A stretch of DNA of 64,000 bases. Source: Shuttleworthia sp045545575 (GTDB lineage Bacteria > Bacillota > Clostridia > Lachnospirales > Lachnospiraceae). The stretch lies in the NCBI GenBank assembly GCA_045545575.1, contig JAZQBE010000066.1, positions 1-64,000 on the forward strand, in the 5' to 3' direction. A program made the position numbers and the translations under genes. Below are positions 16,741 through 25,369 of the stretch, one piece after another. The notes under the pieces are model-generated. The model saw nothing but the letters and a program-made list of their open reading frames with translations. It had not been told where the DNA came from and searched no databases. Positions within the stretch are counted from its first letter, which is position 1. Each line of letters begins with the position of its first letter.

Positions 16741-19437
16741 ATGAGACGAATCCAGGAGTTGCTTAGCGGAATGGAAGGGGATTACATTTTTCCGTTTTTC
16801 TGGCAGCATGGGGAAGACGAAGCGACGCTTCGGGAATATATGGATGCCATTTACCGCAGCGGCATCCGCTCGGTCTGCGTGGAATGCCGGCCGCATCCGG
16901 ATTTCTGCGGTCCGAAGTGGTGGGAGGACATGGACGTCATCTTAGACGAAGCGCGTACGCGCGGCATGCATGTCTGGATTCTGGATGACGATCATTTTCC
17001 GACCGGCCACTGCAACGGGGCGATCGCGAAGGCGGACGTTTCGCTGCGGCCCTGGTACGTCTGCCAGGTGTTCGCGGACGCCTTCGGCCCGGTGCCGGCC
17101 AACCGGTTTGACGTCGCTGCGGCGATGGCGCGCGCATCCGCGCCGAATCCGCAGGCGCCGGGCACACTGACAGGGCTGACGGCCATTGAAAAACAGCATT
17201 TTGAAAACGACGAGCGGCTGCTTTCCGTTTCGGCCTGGCGGGTCGGAGCGGATGGACGGCTGACCGACCCGGTGGATGTGACGGATCATGTGACAGACGG
17301 CGTTCTGACCTGGGACGTGCCGGCCGGCACCTGGCGGATCTGCGCCGTGTTTACGACGCACAACGGAGACGGGCGCCCGGACTATATGAATATCCTGGAT
17401 GACGACAGCGTCCGCGTGCTGATCGACGCGGTGTACGAGCCGCACTATGCCCGCTATGCCGAGGATTTCGGCAAGACGATCCGCGGCTTCTTCTCGGACG
17501 AGCCGATGGTCGGCAACGTGGCCGGCATGTACCAGCCCGGGAAGCTGGGCACGGAAAAGCCTGTAACAAATCCCTGGGAAAAGAAGCTGCCGGGGATGAT
17601 GGAGGAACGCCTGGGCAGCGGATGGAAGCATGAACTTGCCCTGCTGTGGCAGGAAGGAACGGAAGAAAAAACAACGCGGGTGCGGCAGGCGTACATGGAT
17701 GCCTGCACCCGCCGGATCGAGGACAGCTTTGCCGGACAGCTTGGCGCCTGGTGCGAGGCGCACGGCGTGGAATACATCGGTCACATCTGGGAGGACGGCG
17801 ACCTTTCCTATAACTTCGGCGGCGGTCTGGGCCACTATTTCCGCGCGATGCACGGCAACCATATGGGCGGCGTGGACGTCGTCTTTTCCGGCTCCATGCG
17901 GCCTTACAGCTATCTGAACCCGAAGGGCGGCCGGAGCGGTGATTTCTACTATCACGTGCTCCCGAAACTCGCATCCTCCTTTGCGCACGTCGATCCGAAA
18001 AAACAGGGGCGGGCCATGTGCGAGATCTTTGGCGCGACCAGCTGGGAATTCGGCCTGGATCAGATGAAGTATATCGCCGACAACTTCCTCGTCGGCGGCG
18101 TGAACCGGTATGTGCCGCACGCGTTTTCGCCGGCGCCGTTCCCGGATCCGGACTGCCCGCCGCATTTTTATGCGCATGGAGAAAACGCGCAGTTTGAAGG
18201 CTTCGGACTGCTGATGGGCTATATGCAGCGGATGTGTCATCTGCTGGACGGCGGGACGGCGGCGCCGGAAGCCGCGGTGCTGTATCACGCGGAGAACGAG
18301 TGGCCGGGCGATCTGACGGACGTGACACATCATATGCTCTGCGATACGCCGGCGCGGATCTTGGGACAGCATCAGATTGATTATGACATCCTTCCGGCGG
18401 ACATCCTTGCGGAGGACGGGACGTTTGCGGACGGCGCGCTTCGCATCGGAAATATGAGCTATCAGGCGCTGATCGTTCCGGCGGCAGACGAGACCTCCGA
18501 GACACTGGTGCAGTTTGCAGAAGCGGCCGAAAAAGCCGGATTTCCGGTATTCTTCCTCGGTCACCGGCCGCACGCGTGGTCTGCGGACGGCAAATGCCTG
18601 GAACCGGCCGGAACGCTGACAGGAGAAGAGGATCTGATCCGCGCGCTGCGGGACTGCGGCATCGGGGAAGCGGTCCTTTCACCGGCATCGCCGGCGGTGA
18701 AGATGCTTCATTACCGCCAGGCAGACGGGGATCTTTACATGTTCGTAAACAACGACGCGGGGGTTCCCTACCGGGGCACGGTCACCCTGCCGCAGACCGG
18801 GAAGGCATGGGTCTATGACGCCTTCCACAATACGGTATCCGAAGCGGATCAGAACGTGGAGGGCTCCGTCAGCCGCATTTCGGTCTGCATTGAAGGATAC
18901 CGTCCGCTGGTGCTGTTTTTCGACCACGCGGCCGGCCGTTCGTATGATACCCGCGCTGCGCAGGCTTCCGCGATGACCGAAACCGCCAGGACCGTGGAGC
19001 TGACCGGCTTTTCGGTCTCATCCTGCGAAGCGCCGGCCTACCCGGCATTTAGTGCGCCGGTGCGCCTGGAGCGCTGCGAAGATCTTGCGGTTCTGCACCC
19101 GGAGATGCTGGATTTCTTCCGCTATGAAACGGTCTTTTCGATGGACGAAGACGGCGGGCGGCCGATGAGCGCGGCGCTTGAACTGCCGTACGTATCCGGG
19201 TGCGTCAAGGTCTGGTGCAACGATGTGCTCTGCGGGGAGGAAATCTGCCCGCCGTGGCGGTTTGACCTGTCGAAGGCCGTGCGCGCCGGTGAAAACCGGC
19301 TGCGGATCGAAGTCGCTTCGACGCCGGCGCGGAAAGTGAAACAGCGGTTCCATCAGCCGGATATTTCAGACTTCATGGGCATGCCGAAGACGGATCGCCC
19401 GGAAGGTATTGTGGGCCCGGTGCGGCTTAATGTGTAA
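16741..19437 (+). CDS. large glycoside-hydrolase-like protein (GH106-like, putative alpha-L-rhamnosidase type)
   Basis: 898 residues from the ATG at 16741 (GAGGAG nine bases upstream); the ATG at 16714 is less likely. The N-terminal half looks like a TIM barrel: FPFFWQHGEDEATLREYM, SVCVECRPHPDFCGPKWWEDM, HVWILDDDHFPTGHCNG. A middle segment has a beta-galactosidase-like class I glutamine-amidotransferase fold, and the C-terminus carries a jelly-roll sugar-binding region (YETVFSMDED ... LPYVSGCVKVWCND). This layout resembles GH106 rhamnosidases and related unassigned families. There is no signal peptide, suggesting intracellular action. Catalytic residues cannot be assigned with confidence. A TATAAT box at 16690-16695 could drive it; the next gene encodes an esterase. 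Confidence 0.6.
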   Translation: MRRIQELLSGMEGDYIFPFFWQHGEDEATLREYMDAIYRSGIRSVCVECRPHPDFCGPKWWEDMDVILDEARTRGMHVWILDDDHFPTGHCNGAIAKADVSLRPWYVCQVFADAFGPVPANRFDVAAAMARASAPNPQAPGTLTGLTAIEKQHFENDERLLSVSAWRVGADGRLTDPVDVTDHVTDGVLTWDVPAGTWRICAVFTTHNGDGRPDYMNILDDDSVRVLIDAVYEPHYARYAEDFGKTIRGFFSDEPMVGNVAGMYQPGKLGTEKPVTNPWEKKLPGMMEERLGSGWKHELALLWQEGTEEKTTRVRQAYMDACTRRIEDSFAGQLGAWCEAHGVEYIGHIWEDGDLSYNFGGGLGHYFRAMHGNHMGGVDVVFSGSMRPYSYLNPKGGRSGDFYYHVLPKLASSFAHVDPKKQGRAMCEIFGATSWEFGLDQMKYIADNFLVGGVNRYVPHAFSPAPFPDPDCPPHFYAHGENAQFEGFGLLMGYMQRMCHLLDGGTAAPEAAVLYHAENEWPGDLTDVTHHMLCDTPARILGQHQIDYDILPADILAEDGTFADGALRIGNMSYQALIVPAADETSETLVQFAEAAEKAGFPVFFLGHRPHAWSADGKCLEPAGTLTGEEDLIRALRDCGIGEAVLSPASPAVKMLHYRQADGDLYMFVNNDAGVPYRGTVTLPQTGKAWVYDAFHNTVSEADQNVEGSVSRISVCIEGYRPLVLFFDHAAGRSYDTRAAQASAMTETARTVELTGFSVSSCEAPAYPAFSAPVRLERCEDLAVLHPEMLDFFRYETVFSMDEDGGRPMSAALELPYVSGCVKVWCNDVLCGEEICPPWRFDLSKAVRAGENRLRIEVASTPARKVKQRFHQPDISDFMGMPKTDRPEGIVGPVRLNV

Positions 19438-19565
19438 TCCTGGAATGAACGCAGAATAACGAGAATGGCCGCAGGATTCGGACAAAGCATGCGGACCAAC
19501 CGTGGTATGGTAAAGAAAACGCCGGAAACAGCGCGGCGTACACCCGGAAAGGAGATGCCAATACC

Positions 19566-20687
19566 ATGAACGACGAAAAAGAGATGAAAATCGGGTTAAG
19601 CGCGGAAGACATCGAACACCGCGACGAGGGCTTCGGTATCGCCGGCCTGCTGGCTTCGATGGGCGATGAAGCGGCGGACGCAGAAGCGATTGCCGCAAGT
19701 GAAGACGGACAGGTGATCATGCAGCGCATGGGCGTGATGGCCATGCCGGAGGATTCCGACGCAAGCCGTGATTTCTGGGCACATTATGAAAAAGGACTGC
19801 GAAAGGAAGTGCACGGGGAGGGCCTGGACAAGTGGTCATCCTTTATCCCGCTGGCCGCCGAAACGGATCCCAACCGCCGCTTTCCCCTGATTTTCTGTCT
19901 GCACGGCGCGCACAATCCGATCCAGCTGGCGGAAAGCTACGGGGTGATGCAGGTGGCCGCCCGCGAAGAGTGCGTGGTGATTGCCCCGGAAAACGAGAAC
20001 TGGGACAGCGTGTACGCGCTGTACGAATATGCCAAAGAGAACTTCCCGGTGGATCTGTCCCGGGTCTACAGCATCGGCTACAGCTTCGGCGGATTCATGT
20101 CGAGCCGCAATTCCCTGGCGCATCCGGAGATCTTCGCCGGCGTCGGCATGGGCGGCATGCTCTTTGCCGGATATGCCCGGGCCCACGATCTGGACGGCCA
20201 GTGGTACGAAGAATATGATCTGACAGAGGAAATGCTCGCCAGGGCAGAGAAGCTGCACATGCCGGCGCTTCTGTTTATGGGCGAAAATGAAATGCTGCGC
20301 CTGCTTCCCCTGTGGAAGGATCCGGTGGGCGCGGACGTCCGCGACGGCGTGATCCGGCTGTTTTCGGATGACAAACAGAAAGCCTTCAACAACTGGCGCC
20401 GCGTCAACGGCTGCGCGCCGGCGGTGTTTACGAAGGAAGGCGAAGCCTGTGACGATCCGGTGACCGCATCCATCGGCGCACATTATGAGCGGACCGAAGT
20501 CCGCGAATGGCGCGGCCGCAAGTACTTCATCGGCGATTCCGTCACCCCCGACGGCGAATGCCTCTTCCGCACCGTGGCCTGCGAGAAGATGGTGCACTGG
20601 CCGACCGATTATTACGCGGAACTGGTGTGGGAGCAGATCAGCAAATATGCCAGAAACACCGAAACCGGCGAACTGATCCGGTTATGA
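19566..20687 (+). CDS. alpha/beta-hydrolase, carbohydrate esterase/PHB-depolymerase-like
   Basis: 373 residues; AAAGGAG precedes the ATG. The oxyanion region LIFCLHGAHNP and the nucleophile elbow GYSFGG with S173 mark an alpha/beta hydrolase of the LpqC/feruloyl-esterase type. A short helical segment of about 60 residues precedes the fold, and there is no signal peptide. Possible role: deacylating imported glycan fragments alongside the neighbouring hydrolases. The TGA stop codon (20685-20687) is part of a REP palindrome. Substrate unknown; peptidase activity of the same fold is a less likely alternative. Confidence 0.75.
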   Translation: MNDEKEMKIGLSAEDIEHRDEGFGIAGLLASMGDEAADAEAIAASEDGQVIMQRMGVMAMPEDSDASRDFWAHYEKGLRKEVHGEGLDKWSSFIPLAAETDPNRRFPLIFCLHGAHNPIQLAESYGVMQVAAREECVVIAPENENWDSVYALYEYAKENFPVDLSRVYSIGYSFGGFMSSRNSLAHPEIFAGVGMGGMLFAGYARAHDLDGQWYEEYDLTEEMLARAEKLHMPALLFMGENEMLRLLPLWKDPVGADVRDGVIRLFSDDKQKAFNNWRRVNGCAPAVFTKEGEACDDPVTASIGAHYERTEVREWRGRKYFIGDSVTPDGECLFRTVACEKMVHWPTDYYAELVWEQISKYARNTETGELIRL

Positions 20688-20715
20688 GTCAATAGGGACA
20701 ATCCCTTTTAACTCA
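20685..20715. repeat. REP palindrome, copy 1
   Basis: 31-bp palindrome of the family TGAGTCA-AAAGGGAC-core. The first three bases TGA are the stop codon of the esterase gene. Confidence 0.85.
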
Positions 20716-20760
20716 TTTGAGCCCGGGATACGCGACCGGAAACACCTTTGCATGAAATTG

Positions 20761-20802
20761 TTAGCACTCCGTCTTGACGAGTGCTAATAAATGTGATATA
20801 AC
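20761..20802 (+). promoter_or_regulatory. CIRCE operator and clpB promoter
   Basis: TTAGCACTC (20761-20769), N9, GAGTGCTAA (20779-20787): a perfect CIRCE element, the binding site of the heat-shock repressor HrcA. The promoter overlaps it: TTGACG at 20774-20779, 17-bp spacer, TATAAC at 20797-20802. Confidence 0.95.
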
Positions 20803-20824
20803 ATACTCATAGAAGCCGAGCAGC

Positions 20825-20854
20825 GGCCCGTCCCCTTCCGGACGGGTCGTTTTT
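20825..20854 (+). terminator. terminator-like hairpin in the clpB leader
   Basis: Arms GGCCCGTCC / GGACGGGTC (one G-U pair), loop CCTTCC, followed by GTTTTT. It lies between the CIRCE promoter and the clpB ribosome binding site, about 16-45 nt after the predicted transcription start. Confidence 0.7.
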
Positions 20855-20885
20855 AAAAACAAAAAACCCGGCAAAGGAGGTGTGT

Positions 20886-23474
20886 ATGAATATCCAGAAA
20901 TTCACACAGAAATCAATCGAAGCAGTTCAGGACTGCGAAAAACTGGCCAGTGATTACGGCAATCAGGAAATCGAACAGGAGCATCTGTGGATGTCTCTGA
21001 TGCAGCAGGAGGGCGGACTGCTCCCCGGGCTGGTCGAAAAGATGGACATCGATAAATCGGCTTTTCTTCAGGGCATTCTGAACCGGCTTGCGGCGGTGAC
21101 AAAAGTCAGCGGCGCCGGCCAGCGCTATATCGGGCGCTATCTGAATGACGCGCTGACCCACGCGGAGGATGAAGCAAAAGCGATGGGTGACAGCTATGTT
21201 TCGGTCGAGCATCTGGTTCTTTCGATGCTGAAGTATCCGAACCGTGCCACCAAGAGTCTGATGCAGGAATACGGGTTCAGCCGGGAGTCGTTCTTAAAAG
21301 CGCTTTCCGAAATCCGCGGCAACCAGCGGGTGACCACGGACAACCCGGAAGCCACCTACGACAGCCTGGAAAAATACGGCACGGAGATGGTGGAGCGGGC
21401 GCGTCAGCAGAAGTCGGACCCGGTCATCGGCCGGGACGAGGAAATCCGCAACATCATCCGTATCCTGTCCCGGAAGACGAAGAACAATCCGGTGCTGATC
21501 GGTGAACCCGGCGTCGGCAAGACGGCCGCGGTCGAGGGACTTGCCCAGCGGATCGCGAAGGGCGACGTGCCGGAAGCGCTGAAGGATAAGAAGATCTTCG
21601 CGCTGGACATGGGCGCTTTGGTCGCCGGCGCGAAATACCGCGGCGAATTCGAGGAGCGTCTGAAGGCCGTGCTGGACGATGTCAAAAACTCCGAGGGTGA
21701 AATCCTGCTGTTCATCGACGAACTGCATACCATCGTCGGCGCGGGCAAAACCGACGGCGCCTTGGACGCCGGCAACATGTTAAAGCCCATGCTCGCCCGG
21801 GGCGAACTGCACTGCATCGGCGCGACGACGCTGGATGAGTACCGGGAATACATCGAAAAGGATCAGGCCTTAGAGCGCCGGTTCCAGCCGGTGATGGTGG
21901 ACGAGCCCACGGTGGAGGAGACGATTTCGATCCTTCGCGGCTTAAAGGAGCGCTATGAAGTGTTCCACGGCGTGAAGATTCAGGACGCCGCGCTGGTGGC
22001 GGCCGCGACGCTGTCGCACCGCTACATCACGGACCGGTTTCTGCCGGACAAAGCCATCGACCTGGTGGACGAGGCCTGCGCGTCGATCAAGACCGAGCTG
22101 GATTCCATGCCGGAAGAGCTCGACGAGATGAACCGCCGGCTGATGCAGCTGGAGATCGAAGAGACGGCGTTGAAGAAAGAAACCGACGCGTTAAGCGCCG
22201 AGCGGTTGGAAACCCTGCAGCAGGAGCTGGCCGAACTGCGGGAAACGTTTTCCGCGAAAAAGGCCCAGTGGGAGAACGAAAAGCAGGCGGTGTCCGGCAT
22301 CTCCGGCCTGCGGGAGCGCATCGAGGATGTGAAAAAGGAGATCGCCAAAGCCCAGCAGGAGTACGATCTGGAAAAGGCGGCGCAGCTGCAGTACGGCGAG
22401 CTCCCGGCGCTGCAGAAACAGCTGGAGCAGGCGGAGGAGACCGTCAAAAACCAGAATGCAAATATGGTTCACGAAGCGGTGACGGAGGACGAGATCGCAC
22501 GCATCGTGTCCCGCTGGACCGGCATTCCGGTGTCGAAGCTGAACGAATCCGAGCGCAACAAGATCCTGCACCTGGATGACGAGCTGCACAAGCGCGTGGT
22601 GGGGCAGGACGAAGCGGTGTCCCTGGTGACGGAAGCCATCATCCGCTCCCGGGCCGGCATCAAGGATCCGTCCCGGCCCATCGGGTCGTTCCTGTTCCTT
22701 GGACCGACCGGCGTCGGCAAGACGGAGCTGGCGAAAACCCTGGCCCAGGCGCTGTTTGACGACGAAAACAACATCGTCCGCATCGACATGAGCGAGTACA
22801 TGGAGAAGTACTCCGTGTCCCGGCTGATCGGAGCGCCTCCCGGATACGTGGGCTACGACGAGGGCGGCCAGCTGACCGAAGCCGTGCGCAGAAAACCCTA
22901 CTCGGTGGTGCTGTTCGACGAAGTCGAAAAAGCGCATCCGGACGTGTTCAACGTGCTGCTGCAGGTATTGGACGACGGGCGGATCACCGATTCCCAGGGG
23001 CGGACAGTGGATTTTAAGAATACGATCCTGATCCTGACGTCCAACATCGGAAGCCCCTATCTGCTCGACGGCATCGATGAAAACGGAAATATCCGCGGCG
23101 ACGCGGAAAACGCCGTCATGGACGCGGTGCGCGCATCCTTCCGGCCGGAGTTCTTAAACCGGCTGGACGAGATCATCATGTTCAAGCCGCTGACCCGGGA
23201 CAACATCGGCAACATCGTAAAACTGATGCTTGACGAAGTGAACGCCCGCCTGGCGGACCGCCAGATTTCGGTGGAGCTGACGGACGAAGCCTTAAACTAT
23301 GTGACGGAGCACGGCTACGATCCGGCCTACGGCGCCCGGCCCTTAAAGCGGTTCCTGCAGAAACACGTGGAAACCCTGGCCGCCCGGGCCATCCTGTCCG
23401 GGGAAGTGCATATGGGAAGCGTGATCCGCGTGGACGTGGCGGACGGTGAACTGAAGGCAGAAGTCATCGGTTGA
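20886..23474 (+). CDS. clpB: ATP-dependent disaggregase ClpB
   Basis: 862 residues from the ATG at 20886, five bases after AAAGGAGG. Two Clp-N repeats (about 1-150), AAA domain 1 with Walker A K212 in GEPGVGKT, the coiled-coil propeller domain (about 400-530) that is present in ClpB and marks it off from ClpC and ClpA, AAA domain 2 with K612 in GPTGVGKT, and a C-terminal D2-small domain. It works with DnaK/DnaJ to resolubilise aggregated proteins. Control by HrcA is indicated by the perfect CIRCE upstream, a hairpin in the leader may add attenuation, and the gene appears monocistronic. Confidence 0.96.
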   Translation: MNIQKFTQKSIEAVQDCEKLASDYGNQEIEQEHLWMSLMQQEGGLLPGLVEKMDIDKSAFLQGILNRLAAVTKVSGAGQRYIGRYLNDALTHAEDEAKAMGDSYVSVEHLVLSMLKYPNRATKSLMQEYGFSRESFLKALSEIRGNQRVTTDNPEATYDSLEKYGTEMVERARQQKSDPVIGRDEEIRNIIRILSRKTKNNPVLIGEPGVGKTAAVEGLAQRIAKGDVPEALKDKKIFALDMGALVAGAKYRGEFEERLKAVLDDVKNSEGEILLFIDELHTIVGAGKTDGALDAGNMLKPMLARGELHCIGATTLDEYREYIEKDQALERRFQPVMVDEPTVEETISILRGLKERYEVFHGVKIQDAALVAAATLSHRYITDRFLPDKAIDLVDEACASIKTELDSMPEELDEMNRRLMQLEIEETALKKETDALSAERLETLQQELAELRETFSAKKAQWENEKQAVSGISGLRERIEDVKKEIAKAQQEYDLEKAAQLQYGELPALQKQLEQAEETVKNQNANMVHEAVTEDEIARIVSRWTGIPVSKLNESERNKILHLDDELHKRVVGQDEAVSLVTEAIIRSRAGIKDPSRPIGSFLFLGPTGVGKTELAKTLAQALFDDENNIVRIDMSEYMEKYSVSRLIGAPPGYVGYDEGGQLTEAVRRKPYSVVLFDEVEKAHPDVFNVLLQVLDDGRITDSQGRTVDFKNTILILTSNIGSPYLLDGIDENGNIRGDAENAVMDAVRASFRPEFLNRLDEIIMFKPLTRDNIGNIVKLMLDEVNARLADRQISVELTDEALNYVTEHGYDPAYGARPLKRFLQKHVETLAARAILSGEVHMGSVIRVDVADGELKAEVIG

Positions 23475-23536
23475 TGAAAAGGATTCCCGCCGGCAGGCAC
23501 AGCCTGCCGGCAGTTTCTTTTTGAATGCGTCAGAGC

Positions 23537-23567
23537 GAGTCAAAAGGGACTGTCTCTTTTGACTCAT
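23537..23567. repeat. REP palindrome, copy 2
   Basis: 31-bp palindrome; read on the minus strand it begins TGAGTCA, and that TGA (23566-23564) is the stop codon of the minus-strand XRE-Uma2 gene. Confidence 0.85.
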
Positions 23568-24505
23568 GCAAGGCCCAGCCGTTCGAGGGCGGCGGTGACT
23601 TTTCTGAAATCCACAGAGCAGCGTCCATCGCTGACCAGCAGCGGGATGTCGTCCTCAAACGTATAGTTTTTCGGATCCTGCGGGTTCTCTTCGTCGGTAA
23701 AATCGTAGACGAGAACCTGCTTTTTCTTTGGATCGACAATCCAGTATTCCTTCACGCCGTATCTGTAATAATAGAAGTTTTTGAGAAACAGATCTTTGCT
23801 GCGCGTGGAAGGGGAAAGCACTTCCATGACAAACAGGGGGCCGCTCATGTAGTGGCCCTCTTTCTGGATGTCTTCAAAATCGCAGATAATATACAGGTCC
23901 GGCTGGAGGATGGTTTTGTTGTGCCCGGCAATCCACACGTCAGAGGGTGCGAGGGCGAGAGCGCAGGGCTTGTCATGGGCATCAATGCAGGACTGAATCT
24001 GAAGACTGACCTGAAACGCAATGGTCTGATGCTGAAAGGAAGGCGCGGCCATGTCGTACAGTACACCGTCGAACAGTTCCGTGCGCACTTCCTCCGGAAG
24101 AAGATCCCTGTCCTCCGCGGTGTATTCCCCCTGACGCTTGTAAGGAAGCAGGGGATAGACCTGGTCCGGGGGATAGGGCGGCTGCTCGCAGCTGTACTCG
24201 CCGCGCATGGCGGCTAACGCGGCGGTGCCGTCCGTCTTCGTATACGTATGCCAGGGATCGTCGGCCACCAGCATGGGCCAGGTATTCGGGTTGCCCTCTG
24301 CCAGAATCTGGATATCGGAATCGAAGGCGGGATAGCCGTCGCCTAAAACACGTTCCAGTGCCTTAACCGTCTCGATGCGGGGATTTTTCGTGATGCCGGA
24401 AAGCACCTTCTGGACGGTGCCCAGCGGCACACCGGAGCGCTCGGAAAGCGTTTCGTAAGTGTACCCCAGTTCTTTTCTTTGTTTCTGCATTTCCTCAATG
24501 GTCAT
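23564..24505 (-). CDS. XRE-type HTH fused to Uma2 (DUF820) endonuclease-like domain, copy A
   Basis: 313 residues. Residues about 14-37 form a helix-turn-helix (TYETLSERSGVPLGTVQKVL). Residues about 120-280 form a Uma2/DUF820 domain of the PD-(D/E)xK fold: LPEEVRTELFDGVLYDM, then ILQPDLYIICD (Asp) and FVMEVLSPSTR (Glu), then KEYWIVDP. Uma2 proteins are widespread in cyanobacteria and their physiological role is unclear; the HTH fusion suggests self-regulated DNA binding. A paralogue of the same layout lies at 53844-54722. AAAGGAG is upstream of the ATG, and the stop codon comes from a REP palindrome. An orphan-repressor, restriction-like or toxin role cannot be told apart. Confidence 0.8.
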   Translation of the reverse strand: MTIEEMQKQRKELGYTYETLSERSGVPLGTVQKVLSGITKNPRIETVKALERVLGDGYPAFDSDIQILAEGNPNTWPMLVADDPWHTYTKTDGTAALAAMRGEYSCEQPPYPPDQVYPLLPYKRQGEYTAEDRDLLPEEVRTELFDGVLYDMAAPSFQHQTIAFQVSLQIQSCIDAHDKPCALALAPSDVWIAGHNKTILQPDLYIICDFEDIQKEGHYMSGPLFVMEVLSPSTRSKDLFLKNFYYYRYGVKEYWIVDPKKKQVLVYDFTDEENPQDPKNYTFEDDIPLLVSDGRCSVDFRKVTAALERLGLA

Positions 24506-24809
24506 AAGAACTCCTTTCTACTGCAGATGATGTATCGATGAACAGAGCATACCACATTCGGAACGTAAATGCCATCCAAAAACGGAACAAAACTCCATAA
24601 ATGGATAAAACAGAAACACCTGATATGGAACATTCAAATAAGAAATCCAGGCGATTGAAGTAAAAAAGAGTGAAACTGCTTATTAGCATACCCTAACTGT
24701 GCTATGATGCACTCGGTTCGCAGACACGCTGCGAAAAATGTATGAATCGGACCGGATGCGTCCGCGAAAACGGATATACCAGGGAACCTACAGATCGGAG
24801 GAAACACAG
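24506..24809. other. 304-base AT-richer intergenic region between divergent genes
   Basis: Holds candidate operators for the XRE-Uma2 gene on the minus strand: CCGTTTTTGGAT (24585 to 24574) and CCATTTATGGAG (24604 to 24593), similar to repeats upstream of the paralogue at 53727 and 53781. A TATGAT box near 24712 and a GGAGG at about 24797 belong to the ABC fragment on the plus strand. Nothing else is recognised. Confidence 0.45.
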
Positions 24810-25043
24810 ATGACAGGTGACAGTTTTCTGGAAGTACACCAGATTTTTAAAGCATACGGAACCGGCGACAGCCGGCAGGAGGTTCTTCGCGGCACGGATT
24901 TTTCCGTGAAAAAAGGCGAGTTCTGCGTGCTGCTCGGGCCTTCGGGCTCCGGAAAATCCACGCTGTTAAACATCATCAGCGGCATTGACCGGGCGGACGA
25001 CGGCTACATCTATCAACGCGTTTTTCGAGCGCCGCACCATTAA
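24810..25043 (+). pseudogene. truncated ABC transporter ATPase (MacB/LolD-type) remnant
   Basis: Starts well (GGAGGAAACACAG-ATG) and encodes the first 68 or so residues of an ABC ATPase, including Walker A GPSGSGKST and NIISGIDRADDGYI. The Q-loop, signature motif and Walker B are missing. After IDRADDGYI the frame runs into unrelated sequence and stops at 25043. This is the 5' piece of a deleted antimicrobial-peptide or lipoprotein exporter ATPase, not a functional protein. Confidence 0.8.
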
Positions 25044-25200
25044 AGAAAACTGCATGCTTTACCGGGAGCATCTGCAGGCTCTGGGAATGGAGTCCATGGA
25101 TTTTGACGAGTACATTCGGAAAAACAACGGCTCCAATCATCTGGATAATGACTGGGTAAAGCTTGAAGAGGCCGGCATCCAGTCGTTTCAGGAACTTTGA
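25012..25200 (+). pseudogene. 3' fragment of an unidentified gene
   Basis: A second reading frame just after the ABC fragment encodes about 60 residues (FFERRTIKENCMLYREHLQ ... AGIQSFQEL) without its own start signal. It looks like the C-terminal end of another cytoplasmic protein, joined to the ABC fragment by a deletion. The family is not recognised. Confidence 0.45.
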
Positions 25201-25277
25201 CGATCCGCCGTGAAAAATAAGGCAGGGATCCGGAAACGTCCGGATGCGATTTCGCCCGCACATTCAAAAAAGAAAAA

Positions 25278-25343
25278 ATGAAAACCGTTCTCATTTTATT
25301 GACATCCCTTCGGGAAACTGATAAAATCGGGAACGGTTTTCAT
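25278..25343 (+). promoter_or_regulatory. Zur/Fur-type double operator and promoter
   Basis: Operator 1 at 25278-25294 is ATGAAAACCGTTCTCAT, an imperfect palindrome of the form TGAnAAC-N-GTTnTCA. A weaker second copy ends at 25343 (GGAACGGTTTTCAT). Between them lie TTGACA at 25299-25304 and, 17 bp on, TAAAAT at 25322-25327. This is classic metal-regulator architecture upstream of a Fur-family gene. Confidence 0.75.
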
Positions 25344-25369
25344 TTTTGAAAAAAGATTCGGAGAAGAAA

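Noticed and set aside
16942..18573. 543-codon open frame on the minus strand opposite the GH106-like gene
   Set aside because: Arg/His-rich shadow translation caused by high GC; no ribosome binding site, no domain, and the opposite strand carries a coherent protein.
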